Assembly (NCBI GenBank): GCA_046051225.1
Contig: JBJOOR010000017.1
Span: 1-64,000 of the forward strand
Source: CAIODY01 sp046051225
GTDB taxonomy: Bacteria > Bacteroidota > Bacteroidia > Chitinophagales > CAIODY01
Direction: 5' to 3'
Length of the DNA: 64,000 nucleotides
The translations under genes were made by a program, and so were the position numbers. The notes beneath the pieces were generated by a model. It searched no databases. It saw only the letters and a program-made list of their open reading frames with translations, and was not told the DNA's origin. Positions 34,535-44,087 of the stretch are shown here, in pieces. Numbering within the stretch: the stretch's first letter is position 1; every line of letters starts with the position of its first letter.

Positions 34535-34788
34535 TAGCGGCTTTTTAGATATTCTTTTTTAAGCGATTTGCTGCTTTTGGGCTTTGTATTATATTCGGCT
34601 TTGCCTTCGGATACCATATTTACCCAATCAGAAACGGGTAAATCATCAAGGCTGTAATACTTTGTAGAAGCCGTTTTACGAAGTAAAAATTCAGTTAATC
34701 GTGAAAGGCTAATATTATGGCTTTCGGCAAATTTTTTAGCTTCATCAATTACCGAAGCATCAAAACTTAATGTAATTTTTGCATCCAT
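34534..34788 (-). CDS. Antitoxin of DUF6364 type, 84 aa
   Basis: The N-terminal residues (ITLSFDASVIDEAKKFAESH) form a ribbon-helix-helix-like DNA-binding region, with NISLSRLTEFLLRK as the second helix. The C-terminal tail (YYSLDDLPVSDWVNMV) should wrap the toxin. Family name is from memory. It is transcribed first, with the PIN toxin overlapping at its end, and a palindromic operator lies upstream at 34811-34836. Confidence 0.85.
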   Translation of the reverse strand: MDAKITLSFDASVIDEAKKFAESHNISLSRLTEFLLRKTASTKYYSLDDLPVSDWVNMVSEGKAEYNTKPKSSKSLKKEYLKSR

Positions 34789-34810
34789 GATTTTAATTAT
34801 TTTTATACTA

Positions 34811-34836
34811 CAAAGATAAAATACTTATACGTATAA
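34811..34836 (-). promoter_or_regulatory. Promoter and palindromic operator of the PIN antitoxin-toxin pair
   Basis: Read on the reverse strand, TATCTTTG (34811-34818) matches the Bacteroidota -7 box. Immediately upstream, TTATACGTATAA (34825-34836) is a perfect 12-bp palindrome. A ribbon-helix-helix antitoxin bound there would block the promoter, giving the usual autorepression. Confidence 0.6.
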
Positions 34837-34855
34837 ATAAAATATTTTTAAAAAA

Positions 34856-37351
34856 TTATGGTAAAAAAGTAATCTTTTTTTCTGCTTTATCATTGGCAGA
34901 TAACACTTCAATTTTATCATAATCGCCCCTCTCCCATTTCGGAATCATATTATCATAATAAAAACTACCAGGGTTGCCACTTTGCCCACCAGGATAAATG
35001 CCATAGGCTTCGGTTTTTGGCGTTAACGAAACCACCATACGCCATGATGGTCCATGAGTTGAGCTTACTGCATTAACCGAATTTTTTTCGCCATTGCCAT
35101 TTACTTTTACACTAAAAGGTTCGATTTTTGCAAGGTTAGCAATGCTTGTAGCTCTGTAATCTGCCCATTTACTTTTGCCTTGTTTTTGAAGATTTTTAAA
35201 TTGAAAATATGCCGTATCAAATGAAGTAACCAGCAAATCTTTCAACGTTTCTTTTTTATTTTTTGTATTGATGTTATCCCAAAAAATAAAATTAGAATCA
35301 TTCTTCATAATATCAATTACAACATCTCTGTTTGGTTTTTCTAATTTGAATTTATTCTTACTAAATTCATCATTGAAAACATCATCAACAAAGGCATCGT
35401 ACCAGAGATTGTAAAATGTAGTATTTTCATTTCGAGAGGTATTTTGTTTATTCCAACCTTTTATTTCCATTGCAAAATTTGCATCGTTGCATCTTTTCAA
35501 AAATAAATCAAAACCATCGAGTCCATCACAATTTGGATGCACAAGTACTTTACCATTTCTAAAATCTTTATCAATTATTTCAGCAGAATAATTCGGAAAA
35601 AAAACGTAGCTCACTGCATCAATAAAATCCTCTACCCACAAATTATAATTATCATTTTGCAAAGCTTTCATGGATGAAACCGAAGCCATTGTATCTTTTT
35701 CTAACATCGAATTAATTCTTAAACTTCTGTATTCATAATAATCGCCATAATAAAAATACGGATAAGCTTTATCGGTAGGTTGTTGATTGGCGCTGCTTAC
35801 AAAGCCACGTTCGGGATTTAAAATATGTGGATTTTGTTCATGCGGAATAAATGAATGCCAAAAATTTCGGCTATCATTTCCTTCTAAAATAAATTTCCCT
35901 TCCTCCTCTTTCAACACAGGAAATCTGCCTTGTTCCCAAATAGCAATGTCATTATTTTTTGCAGCAAATACAAAATTTTGCCCTGGTGATTGAAAATGAC
36001 TGATGGCTTCATCATATTCATTAAAATTATTGGCTCTATTTAAATTATAAATAGTAAGCATTTCGTTGCTTGGCAAATGGCTAATCCAAGCCACCGATAA
36101 ATTTTCTATTTTACCATTTAATGTATTTCGTTTATCGTATTGAACAGGACCAAATGCAGTGTAATAAACCGTATCCAACACTTCGCCCTTACCACGAACT
36201 ATTATTTTTTCAATTTTTTGTTCGGTTTTTTTCCATTGGTTATCACACCAATATTCTTGTTGCGATGCATCTTTAAATTTGATATGATAGAAATTTTTTA
36301 CATCACGTTCGGCATTGGTCATACTCCAAGCACATGAATCATTAAAGCCAATAATTACGCCTGGAGCGCCTGGCAATGAAGCACCACAAACGCTTTTACC
36401 ATTAATAGTCAATTGCACTTCGTACCAAATTGAAGGCAGTGATAATCGTAAATGTGGGTCGCCACATAAAATTGGATAACCTGTTTTTGTACGGCTACCG
36501 CTTACTGCCCAATTGTTGCTACCCACTGTGTAATCTGGCTTTGGTGGCACATTTGCAAAGCCTTCTTGCTGCGTTTCATAATTTTTATAGGGTGTTGAAT
36601 CGGGCTTAATAGCATCAAAATTATATTCTGTTCCTTTTGGGATGATAGGCGAAATATAATTTTGAAAATCGGGATACAACTCATCAAACAACGATTTATC
36701 AAACAATTTTTTTGCATTGGTGTATGCAAAATCATTACAGTATCCACTTAAATCATCTGCCATTAATTTCAACAGCAATGCGGTTTTCAGCGTTGTCCAA
36801 TGTTCAGGTTTGTAATCCAAAAGTTTATATTCTAATGGTAATTTTTTACTATCTAAATTATCAATAAAAGCATTTACACCATTGGCATAATTTTCAATCA
36901 TCTGCTTAGTATTTTCATTTTTCAATATTTCTTGCAATGATTTTTCGGCACCATAAACCATTCCTTTTCGGCGTTGTGTTTTATCAAATTCAAAACCTTT
37001 TTCGCCCACAATTTCACTTACTCTACCAGCCGCTGCATGGGTTTGCAATTCCATTTGCCACAATCTATCTTTTGCCGTTAAATAGCCTTGTATGTAGTAT
37101 AAATCATGTTCGTTTTCGGCAATAATATGCGGCACATTATTTTTATCAAACAATACATTGGCTTTAGCTTTTAAGCCATTCAAATGTATTTCAGATGAAG
37201 CATTATCTTGCACAGATTCTGCATTTTGCCAACAACCCATAAATGGATTTAAAAACTTTGCAATTGGTGGCACTTCGCCCCAGCGATGATTCAATGCAAA
37301 ACATAAAAATATAGTAATTGAAAAAGTAAGTATAAATTTAAACCAGCGCAT
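34856..37351 (-). CDS. Penicillin acylase family (S45) N-terminal nucleophile hydrolase, 831 aa
   Basis: Exported amidase that self-cleaves into two chains. An N-terminal hydrophobic anchor occupies residues 8-22. The spacer is followed by the expected nucleophile serine in GSNNWAVSGSRT (about residue 281). Other family features are DKNNVPHIIAENEHDLYYIQG, GDPHLRLSLPSIWYEV, GAPGVIIGFNDSCAWSMTNAERD and the closing GGQSGNPGSFYYDNM. The natural substrate may be a beta-lactam, an acyl-homoserine lactone or another amide; this cannot be told. A -7 box (TATCTTTG, reverse strand) lies at 37381-37388. Confidence 0.93.
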   Translation of the reverse strand: MRWFKFILTFSITIFLCFALNHRWGEVPPIAKFLNPFMGCWQNAESVQDNASSEIHLNGLKAKANVLFDKNNVPHIIAENEHDLYYIQGYLTAKDRLWQMELQTHAAAGRVSEIVGEKGFEFDKTQRRKGMVYGAEKSLQEILKNENTKQMIENYANGVNAFIDNLDSKKLPLEYKLLDYKPEHWTTLKTALLLKLMADDLSGYCNDFAYTNAKKLFDKSLFDELYPDFQNYISPIIPKGTEYNFDAIKPDSTPYKNYETQQEGFANVPPKPDYTVGSNNWAVSGSRTKTGYPILCGDPHLRLSLPSIWYEVQLTINGKSVCGASLPGAPGVIIGFNDSCAWSMTNAERDVKNFYHIKFKDASQQEYWCDNQWKKTEQKIEKIIVRGKGEVLDTVYYTAFGPVQYDKRNTLNGKIENLSVAWISHLPSNEMLTIYNLNRANNFNEYDEAISHFQSPGQNFVFAAKNNDIAIWEQGRFPVLKEEEGKFILEGNDSRNFWHSFIPHEQNPHILNPERGFVSSANQQPTDKAYPYFYYGDYYEYRSLRINSMLEKDTMASVSSMKALQNDNYNLWVEDFIDAVSYVFFPNYSAEIIDKDFRNGKVLVHPNCDGLDGFDLFLKRCNDANFAMEIKGWNKQNTSRNENTTFYNLWYDAFVDDVFNDEFSKNKFKLEKPNRDVVIDIMKNDSNFIFWDNINTKNKKETLKDLLVTSFDTAYFQFKNLQKQGKSKWADYRATSIANLAKIEPFSVKVNGNGEKNSVNAVSSTHGPSWRMVVSLTPKTEAYGIYPGGQSGNPGSFYYDNMIPKWERGDYDKIEVLSANDKAEKKITFLP

Positions 37352-37380
37352 AAAAATTTAATTATTGGTGATTGATTTTT

Positions 37381-37388
37381 CAAAGATA
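37381..37388 (-). promoter_or_regulatory. Putative -7 promoter box of the S45 hydrolase gene
   Basis: On the reverse strand the bases read TATCTTTG, matching TAnnTTTG, 30 bp upstream of the start codon. No good -33 partner was seen. Confidence 0.4.
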
Positions 37389-37506
37389 TAGAATTTGAAA
37401 AAGTAAATGGGTTGAATTAATCAACAGAAAATAGTATTTAAACAATTTGTAAATATTGCCTAGTAATAAAAAAACTTTTTTAGTTTCGTTGCTTTCAAAA
37501 TACATT

Positions 37507-39024
37507 ATGAATAATACATCTACACTTTCTGAAATTCAAAATTTCAAAGGCAAATACCCTAAACAACTTTGGTATTTATTTTTTAGCGAAATGTGGGAAC
37601 GGTTCTGTTTCTACGGCATGAGAGGTATGCTTGTTATTTTTATGGTTGATAAATTGGTTGGTTTAAATATGCCAAAAGATGTAGCCAATTTGCAATACGG
37701 CGCTACACAAGCTTTTGTTTATGCATTTACATTTATAGGTGGTTTGTTTGCCGATAAAATTTTAGGCTTCAGAAAATCGCTTTTTTGGGGTGGCATTTTA
37801 ATGATAATTGGTAGTTGTATTTTGGCTTTAAATCCGCATGAATATTTTTTCTTTGGTATAAGTTTTACCATTATTGGTACAGGATTTTTCAAACCTAATA
37901 TTTCTACCATGGTTGGTCAATTGTATAAAGATGGCGACCACCGAACCGATGCAGGTTTTTCATTATTTTATGCAGGCATAAATTTAGGCGCTTTGTTAGG
38001 CGGTTATTTATGTATATCCATTGCACAAGGCGATGTGTTGGGGCAAGTAATACCCGAAAATTTAAGATGGAATGTAGCCTTTGGAATGGCAGCTATTGTA
38101 ATGACAATTAGTTTAATTACTTTCATTTTTACACAACGTTCATTAGGCACAATTGGGCTATCGCCTATTGCAAATGAAAACACATCAAAAAAATGGTATG
38201 AATATGCAGTTTATGGCGGTTCATTATTAGTAATTCCTATCATTATGAAAATGGTTTCGGTAACGGAATACACTGATTATTTTATGTTTACCATTGGGCC
38301 ATGCACATTAATTTATCTATTTTATGAAATGAGAAATTTTACTAAAGTAGAACGTCAAAAGCTTTTAGCAGCCTTGGTATTCATTATTTTCTCTATTTTC
38401 TTTTGGGCATTTTTCGAGCAAAGTGGAGGCTCGTTAAGTTTATTTGCCGATAATAATCTTAGCAACAATGTGTTAGGAATGAAATTAAATCCAGCTGGCG
38501 TTAATAATTCAGCTAATTCATTTTTCGTAATCATATTTGCAGCATTGTTAGGCATAATTTGGCTTTGGCTTCATAAAAGAAAAATGGAACCTAATTCAAT
38601 TGTTAAATTCGGGTTAGGATTTTTGTTTTTAGCCGCAGGTTTTTTTACCTTTTATTATACCAAACATTTAGCTAATGAAAACGGTATTACATCATTAAAT
38701 ATATTTACACTGGGTTGGTTTATTATCACCTTTGGCGAATTAAGTTTATCGCCAATTGGTATGTCGGTAATGACTAAATTATCGCCACAAAAAACACAAG
38801 CCGTAATGATGGGGATGTGGTTTTTAGCAAGCGCTTACGGGCAATATTTTGCAGGCATTTTAGGAGCTAATATTGCTTCTGCATCTAAAGATTCAAGCAA
38901 TTTGGCATCCTTAATAATTTATTGCGATGGTTACAAACAATTAGCAATTTATGCCGTTATATTGGGCATTGTAATGATTGCTATTTCGCCATTAGTTAAG
39001 AAGTGGATGCATGGTGTGAAGTAG
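37507..39024 (+). CDS. POT-family proton/oligopeptide transporter, 505 aa
   Basis: Inner-membrane importer of di- and tripeptides using the proton gradient. About 12 transmembrane segments are seen. The family signature is present: FFKPNISTMVGQLY followed by DAGFSLFYAGINLGALLGGY; EMWERFCFYGMRG near residue 30 carries the ExxER-like motif. Start at 37507 is preferred because TAGTTTCG, near the -7 consensus, lies at 37481-37488, upstream of this ATG but inside the longer frame. Confidence 0.92.
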   Translation: MNNTSTLSEIQNFKGKYPKQLWYLFFSEMWERFCFYGMRGMLVIFMVDKLVGLNMPKDVANLQYGATQAFVYAFTFIGGLFADKILGFRKSLFWGGILMIIGSCILALNPHEYFFFGISFTIIGTGFFKPNISTMVGQLYKDGDHRTDAGFSLFYAGINLGALLGGYLCISIAQGDVLGQVIPENLRWNVAFGMAAIVMTISLITFIFTQRSLGTIGLSPIANENTSKKWYEYAVYGGSLLVIPIIMKMVSVTEYTDYFMFTIGPCTLIYLFYEMRNFTKVERQKLLAALVFIIFSIFFWAFFEQSGGSLSLFADNNLSNNVLGMKLNPAGVNNSANSFFVIIFAALLGIIWLWLHKRKMEPNSIVKFGLGFLFLAAGFFTFYYTKHLANENGITSLNIFTLGWFIITFGELSLSPIGMSVMTKLSPQKTQAVMMGMWFLASAYGQYFAGILGANIASASKDSSNLASLIIYCDGYKQLAIYAVILGIVMIAISPLVKKWMHGVK

Positions 39025-39077
39025 GGAAAAAGTTATTAGTTATTCCGAATAGAAGAAAGTAAACACAAAAAATATAA

Positions 39078-40217
39078 ATGAAAAATGTAGTTCGAATTTT
39101 ATTGCTAGTTGCAATATTCAATATTCAGTATTCAGTATTCAATAATACGTTTGCCCAAACAGATAAAACTGCTGGAGAGATAGATGCAGCAAGCGCTCAA
39201 AAAAGTTTTGTGCATGGCAACGAGTTAATGCATAAAGAAAATTACAAAGGCGCAATTGAAGCTTATAATGATGCCGTTGATTTAGATAGCAGCAAAGCCA
39301 ACTATCAATTTCAATTGGGCTTGGCTCATTATTTTGCTAAAAATTATAAAACTACTATCACCGTTTTACAAACTTTATTAAAGAAATTTCCTGCTGATGA
39401 GCGCTATTATTCATTGCTTGGAAGTTGTTATTCGGAAACAAGAAGCGATAAAAAAGCATACTCTATTTTAGAAGAAGGATTAAAAAAATATCCCAATAGT
39501 GGTGGTATATATAGTCAATTAGGTAAAATTGAATACGACCATGAAAATTTTAATCTTGCCATTCAACATTGGGAAAATGGTGTTCAATCCGACCCTATGT
39601 ATCCATCTAATTATTACTATTTATCATTGGCTTATGGCAGCACAACCGAAAAAATGTGGGGCATTATTTATGGCGAAATATTTATCAATCTTGAAAGCAA
39701 TACCGAACGAACTTACGAAATAATGAAACGTATTTACGATTTTTATCAGCAATCTATTTTTATAAAATCGCCTAAAAATAAATTTGCCTTATTTACTGAT
39801 GAACTAACCCGATTAACTGATGTAGAAGCCCGTGATACCATGCTTTTGCATAAAAATTTTGCTATTGCATTTAATGATATTTCGCAACGAAGTTTAATTG
39901 TATTTAAAGATAAATTTAATACCGAAAAATTAATTGAATTCAGAAAAAGAAGTATTGATTTATGGTATAATAAAAATCGACCGCTTGATTTTCCTAACCC
40001 ATTATTTGATTACCAACGTGAAATAATTAGCGAAGGATATTTTGAATGCTACAATCACTGGCTGTTAAGCAAAGGCGACCCAAAAACATTTAACGATTGG
40101 ATGGAATTAAACAAAAAAAAGTATGATGAATTTATAAAATGGTTTTTAAAACATCCATTCGAGGTTTATCAAAAAAATTGTATCACTCGTAAAAAATATA
40201 TTTTAGGCTTACAATAA
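39078..40217 (+). CDS. Secreted or periplasmic TPR-repeat protein, 379 aa
   Basis: Signal peptide at about residues 1-26, encoded by a stretch of near-repeated ATTCA words. Mature N-terminal half has tetratricopeptide repeats: HGNELMHKENYKGAIEAYND, KANYQFQLGLAHYFAKNYKT, SLLGSCYSETRSDKKAYSI and IYSQLGKIEYDHENFNLAIQ. The C-terminal half (about 220-379) is a distinct domain rich in aromatic and charged residues with no recognised family. Likely a scaffold or peptide-binding protein in the periplasm. No operon partner. Confidence 0.8.
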   Translation: MKNVVRILLLVAIFNIQYSVFNNTFAQTDKTAGEIDAASAQKSFVHGNELMHKENYKGAIEAYNDAVDLDSSKANYQFQLGLAHYFAKNYKTTITVLQTLLKKFPADERYYSLLGSCYSETRSDKKAYSILEEGLKKYPNSGGIYSQLGKIEYDHENFNLAIQHWENGVQSDPMYPSNYYYLSLAYGSTTEKMWGIIYGEIFINLESNTERTYEIMKRIYDFYQQSIFIKSPKNKFALFTDELTRLTDVEARDTMLLHKNFAIAFNDISQRSLIVFKDKFNTEKLIEFRKRSIDLWYNKNRPLDFPNPLFDYQREIISEGYFECYNHWLLSKGDPKTFNDWMELNKKKYDEFIKWFLKHPFEVYQKNCITRKKYILGLQ

Positions 40218-40289
40218 TTTATCGAAAAGGTTTGCTGAAACCGAAACCAAATAAGGTTTCATCTGTTATCTTCGCATCATTAAATAATT

Positions 40290-42161
40290 ATGGCAAAAAT
40301 TTCGATAAACGTAGCAAAAGGTAAGATTGATACTCCTGCCGATCATGAAATAATTTTAGGAATTGATTTAGGAACTACTAACAGTTTAGTTGCATACATT
40401 GATGATTGTAATCGTCAGCCCGTTTGTTTAGCAAAAAATGGCAAGCACACTTTGATTCCATCCATCATTCATTTTGAAGAAAACGGAAACATTTTAGTAG
40501 GCGATGAAGCCAAAGCAAAAATTGTTGAATCGCCTGAACGTACTGTGTTTTCCGTAAAAAGATTAATGGGGAAATCTTTTGGAGATGTAAAAGATTTTAA
40601 AAACTTTTTCAGTTATGAAGTGATTGATGACAACACAGAAAGTTTGGTGAAAATAAAAATCGGCAATCAATTTTATTCGCCCATTGAATTATCAAGTTTG
40701 ATTTTGAAAGAGTTGAAAGCCACAGCAGAAGCGGCTTTGAATAAAGTGGTTACAAAATGTGTCATCACCGTTCCTGCTTATTTTAATGACACACAACGCC
40801 AAGCAACTAAAGATGCTGGTAAGTTAGCAGGGTTGGATGTTTTAAGAATTGTCAACGAACCGACGGCTGCAAGCCTTGCCTATGGATTAGGTTTGAAGAA
40901 AGATGAAGAAAAGAAAATTGCTGTGTATGATTTGGGCGGTGGCACATTTGATATTTCCATCTTGCATATTCAAAGCGGAATATTTGAAGTGTTGAGCACA
41001 AATGGCGATACATTTTTAGGTGGAGATGATTTAGATAAAGCCATTGTAGATTATTGGTTAGAAAATGTGGATGGCTTGAAAGCTGCTTACAGCAGTAGTT
41101 CTAACACACAACAAGCCATTCGATTATTTGCCGAGCAATCGAAAAAAAGTTTGGCCTGTACCAATTCAACGCATCATCAACTCGATAATTTCAAACTGGA
41201 TTTAACCATTGAAAAATTAGAAGAGTTGATAAATCCTTTTGTGGAAAAAACTTTGCAATGCTGTGCAAAAGCATTGTCGGATGCAGGTTTGAAGAAAGAA
41301 GAAATTGAAGCAGTTATCATGGTTGGTGGTAGCACTCGTTCGCCTTTTGTAAAACAAAAAGTGAGTGAATTTTTCAATCAACCTGTGAATGATTCATTAA
41401 ATCCAGATGAAGTGGTTGCCTTGGGAGCCGCTATCCAAGCCGATGTACTGGCTGGTAATCAAAAAGATATTTTGTTATTAGATATTACGCCGCTGTCATT
41501 GGGCATCGAAACAATGGGCGGATTGATGGATGTAATTATTCCACGAAATTCAAAAATTCCAACTCGTGCTGGGCGAACATATACCACTTCAAAAGATGGA
41601 CAATCACAAATAAAAATTTCTGTTTTTCAAGGCGAACGTGATTTAGTGAAAGATAATCGTAAGCTGTCAGAGTTTGTATTATCAGGCATTCCGGGTATGC
41701 CAGCAGGTTTTCCGAAAGTTGAAATTCAATTCACAATAAATGCTGATGGAATTTTAATGGTAAAAGCAAAAGAGCTGCGAAGCGGCGTTGAACAAAGCAT
41801 TGAAGTGAAACCTCAATATGGTTTAACAGATGAGCAAGTAGAAAAAATGTTGATTGAATCTATCGAAAATGCAAAAGATGATATGGCTGTAAGAGGTTTG
41901 CAGGAAGCCAAAACTGAAGCCGAACAAATGATTTTGGTAACAGAAAAATTCTTGCAAAAAAATGAATCGTTATTAACCAATGAAGAAATTTCTACCACAA
42001 AAAATTTATTGGTTGAATTGAAAAATTCTTTACAACAAACGGAAAGAAATATCATTCACGGGCGCATGGATGAACTCAATCAATTCACCCGTCCATTTGC
42101 TGAACGTGTGATGGATATTGCGATTGCAGATGCGATGAAAGGGAAGAAGATACTTGAGTAA
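40290..42161 (+). CDS. hscA: Hsp70-family iron-sulfur assembly chaperone HscA, 623 aa
   Basis: Hsp70 chaperone. ATPase-domain motifs are LGIDLGTTNSLVAY, VITVPAYFNDTQRQATKDAG, IVNEPTAASLAYGLG, AVYDLGGGTFDISI and MVGGSTRSPFVK. The substrate-binding domain includes LLDITPLSLGIETMGG and IPTRAGRTYTT. The N-terminal layout, a short extension before IDLGTTNSL, and lack of the long acidic DnaK tail favour HscA over DnaK, but no isc genes are adjacent. TATCTTCG at 40267-40274 resembles a -7 box. The last 78 bases recur at 43340-43417. Confidence 0.88.
   Translation: MAKISINVAKGKIDTPADHEIILGIDLGTTNSLVAYIDDCNRQPVCLAKNGKHTLIPSIIHFEENGNILVGDEAKAKIVESPERTVFSVKRLMGKSFGDVKDFKNFFSYEVIDDNTESLVKIKIGNQFYSPIELSSLILKELKATAEAALNKVVTKCVITVPAYFNDTQRQATKDAGKLAGLDVLRIVNEPTAASLAYGLGLKKDEEKKIAVYDLGGGTFDISILHIQSGIFEVLSTNGDTFLGGDDLDKAIVDYWLENVDGLKAAYSSSSNTQQAIRLFAEQSKKSLACTNSTHHQLDNFKLDLTIEKLEELINPFVEKTLQCCAKALSDAGLKKEEIEAVIMVGGSTRSPFVKQKVSEFFNQPVNDSLNPDEVVALGAAIQADVLAGNQKDILLLDITPLSLGIETMGGLMDVIIPRNSKIPTRAGRTYTTSKDGQSQIKISVFQGERDLVKDNRKLSEFVLSGIPGMPAGFPKVEIQFTINADGILMVKAKELRSGVEQSIEVKPQYGLTDEQVEKMLIESIENAKDDMAVRGLQEAKTEAEQMILVTEKFLQKNESLLTNEEISTTKNLLVELKNSLQQTERNIIHGRMDELNQFTRPFAERVMDIAIADAMKGKKILE
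42084..42161. repeat. Direct repeat, copy in hscA 3' end
   Basis: The final codons of hscA match 43340-43417 at an offset of 1256 with about eight mismatches. All but one are synonymous. Weaker similarity continues past the stop to about 42180. Confidence 0.85.
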
Positions 42162-42366
42162 TTGGCTAATGTGCTGATGTGCTAATGAAGAAAAAGTTGC
42201 TTGTTACTTGTTGTTGGTTTTGAGTAAATGCAAATCATAATCGAGGCTTCATTCAGCAGGAAACTATTTTGAAGTGTGTACAAAAGTTGAAATAGATTCC
42301 TCCTGAATGACCAATACAAAACTTTAATTTTAATTCCCTATTTTTATTGCACCAAAAATTCATTTG

Positions 42367-43338
42367 ATGCAAAAAGCATTTTTACTCTTTGTTGTTTTTT
42401 CGGTTTCATTTTGTTTGAAATCGGTGGGGCAAAGCAATATCATCAATATCACTTTCGATGACAACTCTTACAAGAAATATGTGGTGATTGATACCACTTC
42501 ATCATTTCGTTGGCAAGTATGCAAAACCAATAAAGCTGGCTTTGGTAGCGGCACTTCAACAAAAGTAATTGTAACAGATTCATCAAAATCTTATCCTAAA
42601 AATGATACGATGAGATTTATTGTGAAGTTTGATTCATTAATGTATTTAAATGGAAGTTTAGTGCAAGGAGTTATCGAGCATATGTATTTCAATTTTGCTT
42701 TTAGGATGAACACAGATTCCTCAAAAGATTTTTGCCAATTAGATTTCAGTTATGACAATGGTAATAGTTGGTTCTTAGCAAATCAATACTCATGCGTATC
42801 AAGCTTCAGTTTTAATAATAATTGGTCTGATAGCGCCTTGATTTCTGGGAAATTAATCAATTGGAATATTGCTTCGTTTTTTTTAAACCCATGTGGCTGC
42901 TTCCCAGCTAGAATAAAATCTGGAAGCTGGCCTCAGATTTATGCTACCCAAAATTCTATTTGGTTTCGGTTCTCTTTACTCACTGATTCTACATATGATA
43001 GTTTACCAGGTTGTGAAATTGATAGCATTTCATTTCAAAGAATTTGGTGGCAATATTGTCCAACAGGTATTGAAAATATTTCTTCTCAAATCCCCATCAC
43101 CATTTTCCCCAATCCATCTTCTTCTAATTTTAATTTAACAACCGATGAAACTATTGCTGCAAAAGGATTTGGTGTAAGTATTACAAACTTATTAGGTGAA
43201 AATATTTTTTCGAAAAATGACATTCATCAAGCCAATTTCAAAATAGACACACAACAATTCCCTGCTGGAATTTATTTCTTAAAATCACATTGCAGTGGTT
43301 ATGCCGATGCGAATGAAAAGTTGGTGGTAGAAAAATAA
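42367..43338 (+). CDS. Secreted protein with T9SS type A sorting domain, 323 aa
   Basis: Signal peptide at residues 1-21 (start at the ATG of 42367; a TTG one codon earlier is less likely). Residues 25-230 form a beta-rich domain of jelly-roll or choice-of-anchor type, including NIINITFDDNSYKKY and DFCQLDFSYDNGNSWFLAN. The C-terminal sorting domain starts near 240 (ITIFPNPSSSNFNLTTDE) and ends KLVVEK. It lies between hscA and a second copy of the hscA 3' end, so it may be an inserted cargo. Confidence 0.8.
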   Translation: MQKAFLLFVVFSVSFCLKSVGQSNIINITFDDNSYKKYVVIDTTSSFRWQVCKTNKAGFGSGTSTKVIVTDSSKSYPKNDTMRFIVKFDSLMYLNGSLVQGVIEHMYFNFAFRMNTDSSKDFCQLDFSYDNGNSWFLANQYSCVSSFSFNNNWSDSALISGKLINWNIASFFLNPCGCFPARIKSGSWPQIYATQNSIWFRFSLLTDSTYDSLPGCEIDSISFQRIWWQYCPTGIENISSQIPITIFPNPSSSNFNLTTDETIAAKGFGVSITNLLGENIFSKNDIHQANFKIDTQQFPAGIYFLKSHCSGYADANEKLVVEK

Positions 43339-43339
43339 T

Positions 43340-43417
43340 TTCACTCGACCATTTGCTGAACGTGCGATGGATATTGCGATTGCGGATGCGATGAAAGGGA
43401 AAAAGATTTTGGAATAA
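43340..43417 (+). pseudogene. Detached 3' end of an hscA gene
   Basis: Reads FTRPFAERAMDIAIADAMKG and on to a stop codon, identical to the end of HscA except one residue (Ala for Val). At DNA level there are about eight changes, mostly third-position. This is not decay of a fresh duplicate but a diverged functional allele, joined here next to osmC. Confidence 0.8.
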
Positions 43418-43927
43418 TTAGCCAATTTGATGATATGCTGATTCGATGTTTACACCTTTTACTAAAGTTTGATACACCACACAATATCTTTCGGTAAGTT
43501 TTGCAAGCGATTGCATTTGTTCGTCTGTTGCATCTGCTTTAAGAAGAAAAGAAAGACGAATAGCCGTAAACCCTACAGGCACTTCTTTCGATACACCCAA
43601 TGTGCCTCTAAAATCTAAATCGCCTTCGGCTGTTATACTACCTTCTTTTATTTCAATACCGATAGCTGTTGCTACGGCTTGCAGTGTAACACCTGCACAA
43701 GCCACTAAAGCCTCCAACAACATATCGCCACTACAAGCCAACAAGCCTGTGCCTCCTGTAGCACTGTGTAAGCCAGCTTCTACTATGGCTTTGCCCGTAT
43801 CAATTTTGCATGATATACCTTCGCCAACTTTTCCGTTTGCTTTTAATGTGATAATGGCTGCATTAGGTTGATGACGGTATTTTTCTTTTAGCGGTGCTTG
43901 TAAAGTTTTTAATTCTTCTGCATTCAT
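43418..43927 (-). CDS. OsmC/Ohr-family protein, 169 aa
   Basis: Small thiol-peroxidase-like fold. Family segments include LHSATGGTGLLACSGDMLLEALVACAGVTL, cited by its halves: TGGTGLLACSGDML carries one cysteine and EALVACAGVTLQ the second, the expected redox pair. FRGTLGVSKEVPVGFTAIRL and LTERYCVVYQTLVKGV complete the core. It should reduce organic hydroperoxides if both cysteines are active. It abuts the hscA-derived fragment; its stop codon lies at the fragment edge. Confidence 0.88.
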   Translation of the reverse strand: MNAEELKTLQAPLKEKYRHQPNAAIITLKANGKVGEGISCKIDTGKAIVEAGLHSATGGTGLLACSGDMLLEALVACAGVTLQAVATAIGIEIKEGSITAEGDLDFRGTLGVSKEVPVGFTAIRLSFLLKADATDEQMQSLAKLTERYCVVYQTLVKGVNIESAYHQIG

Positions 43928-44087
43928 ATTGATTTCTTGCGCCTACTCTTTATTCGGATTTTCAGCTTTGCTCCGTTGTTGTTTTTATTGTTCAAACGAG
44001 TTTATCACTCTTTGTTTTTATTTGACGATTTAATTCCGATTATTCGGAACGTCTATTACCTATGCCGAGTACAAACTCAACAGAAAA

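Noticed and set aside
39110..39160. Short repeated ATTCAATATTCAGT words, possible mini-element
   Set aside because: They code for the signal peptide of the TPR protein and have no matching arm downstream of that gene.
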